Assembly: GCA_902766115.1 (NCBI GenBank) | Contig: CACXCL010000149.1 | Span: 1 to 6,925, forward strand | Source: an uncultured Ruminococcus sp. | GTDB taxonomy: Bacteria > Bacillota > Clostridia > Oscillospirales > CAG-272 | Direction of reading: 5' to 3' | Length of the DNA: 6,925 nt | Shown: piece after piece, positions 6,280 through 6,925 of the stretch | Layout of the letters: every line of letters begins with the position of its first letter | How positions within the stretch are numbered: position 1 is the stretch's first letter | Notes under the pieces: model-generated | The model's database searches: none | Told to the model about the DNA's origin: nothing | The model's input: only the letters and a program-made list of their open reading frames with translations | Program-made: the position numbers and the translations under genes

Positions 6280-6925
6280 CTATGACAGTCTGACGCGCGG
6301 GTCGACCACCGCGTACAGCAGGTCTGAGATCAGGTTACCGAGAAGCGTCAGGACAGACAGGAACGCCAGATAGAACATGACAAAAGGAACGTCCGCAAGC
6401 AGCATGGACTCGTAAGACGCCTTGCCTATCCCTTCAAGTGCAAACAGGGTCTCCGTTATGAGAGCGCCGCCGAACAGACCGGGCAGGCTCCCGCCGAGGG
6501 TCGTGACCAGGGGAATGAGAGTGTTTCGGAAAGCGTGGTGATTGATCACCTTTTTCTCCGGAACGCCTTTTGCCCTCGCGGTCCGTATGTAGTCTGCGTT
6601 TAACACCTCAAGCATATTTGTACGGGTATAACGCATCAGTCCTCCTATGCTGATTATGATCAGCGTTATACAGGGCAGGACGAAGTGAGACGCTATATCC
6701 ATGAATTTTCCGAAATCAGAAAGACGCGCAAAATTTCTTCCCTGCATGCCCGAGATCTCAAACCATTTCAGTTTGACAGCGAAGACATACTTCAGCAACG
6801 TCGCAAGGAAGAACGTCGGCATCGATATACATACCATTGAGAATACCGACGCGAAATAATCCGTGAAGCCGTATTGATTCTTCGCGGCTTTGATCCCGAG
6901 AGGGATCGCGATCAGTATTTCAAAA
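6280..6925 (-). CDS. oppB: Oligopeptide/dipeptide ABC transporter permease, OppB/DppB type (5' partial)
   Basis: C-terminal 214 residues of the second channel subunit. The frame stays open to the window edge and upstream codons read as typical OppB sequence (LIAIPLGIKAAKNQYGFTDY), so the ATG at 6837 is internal and the true start lies beyond 6925. Usual OppB length is about 310-340, so roughly 100 or more residues are missing. Hydrophobic helices are separated by a cytoplasmic EAA loop (DYIRTARAKGVPEKKVINHH, then AFRNTLIPLVT). The protein ends in the family-typical DPRVRLS. Between the second and third visible helices is a loop with KLKWFEISGMQG, as in other OppB proteins. It is the first visible gene of the leftward operon; its promoter and any substrate-binding protein gene are not in view. 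Distinguishing Opp from Dpp is not possible from this fragment. Confidence 0.93.
   Translation of the reverse strand, partial: FEILIAIPLGIKAAKNQYGFTDYFASVFSMVCISMPTFFLATLLKYVFAVKLKWFEISGMQGRNFARLSDFGKFMDIASHFVLPCITLIIISIGGLMRYTRTNMLEVLNADYIRTARAKGVPEKKVINHHAFRNTLIPLVTTLGGSLPGLFGGALITETLFALEGIGKASYESMLLADVPFVMFYLAFLSVLTLLGNLISDLLYAVVDPRVRLS

Overview
The window suggests a Gram-positive bacterium of the Firmicutes, most likely a Clostridia member of moderate to high G+C. This rests on strong GGAGG-type ribosome binding sites, a TTG start placed behind GAGGTG, very tight operon spacing, and protein sequences that read like clostridial Fic and Opp proteins. The assignment is inference; no rRNA or other phylogenetic marker is present.

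Layout. The left end (bases 3-1522, + strand) holds the 3' part of a Fic-family gene whose start lies before the window. It is followed after 29 bases by a gene for an unrecognised two-pass membrane protein that is visibly more AT-rich than its surroundings. A strong Rho-independent terminator (about 1528-1558) closes this rightward unit.

The rest (1569-6925, - strand) is one leftward operon for an oligopeptide/dipeptide ABC importer, read right to left as oppB (5' end outside the window), oppC, oppD, oppF and a 90-residue single-pass membrane protein. Gaps between these genes are 13, 13, 1 and 1 bases, so they are almost certainly co-transcribed and partly translationally coupled. OppB and OppC would form the membrane channel, and OppD and OppF the paired ATPases on the cytoplasmic face. 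No substrate-binding protein (OppA) is in the window; it may lie upstream of oppB beyond base 6925 or elsewhere. The leftward operon and the rightward pair converge on the terminator.

No stretch longer than 300 bases lacks a gene. I saw no RNA genes, CRISPR arrays, insertion sequences or attachment sites.

The most unusual points are: an OppC more than twice the usual length, carrying an extracytoplasmic insert of nearly 400 residues built from degenerate repeats; a Fic protein whose catalytic histidine position is glutamine; and a small membrane protein coupled to the transporter ATPase gene.
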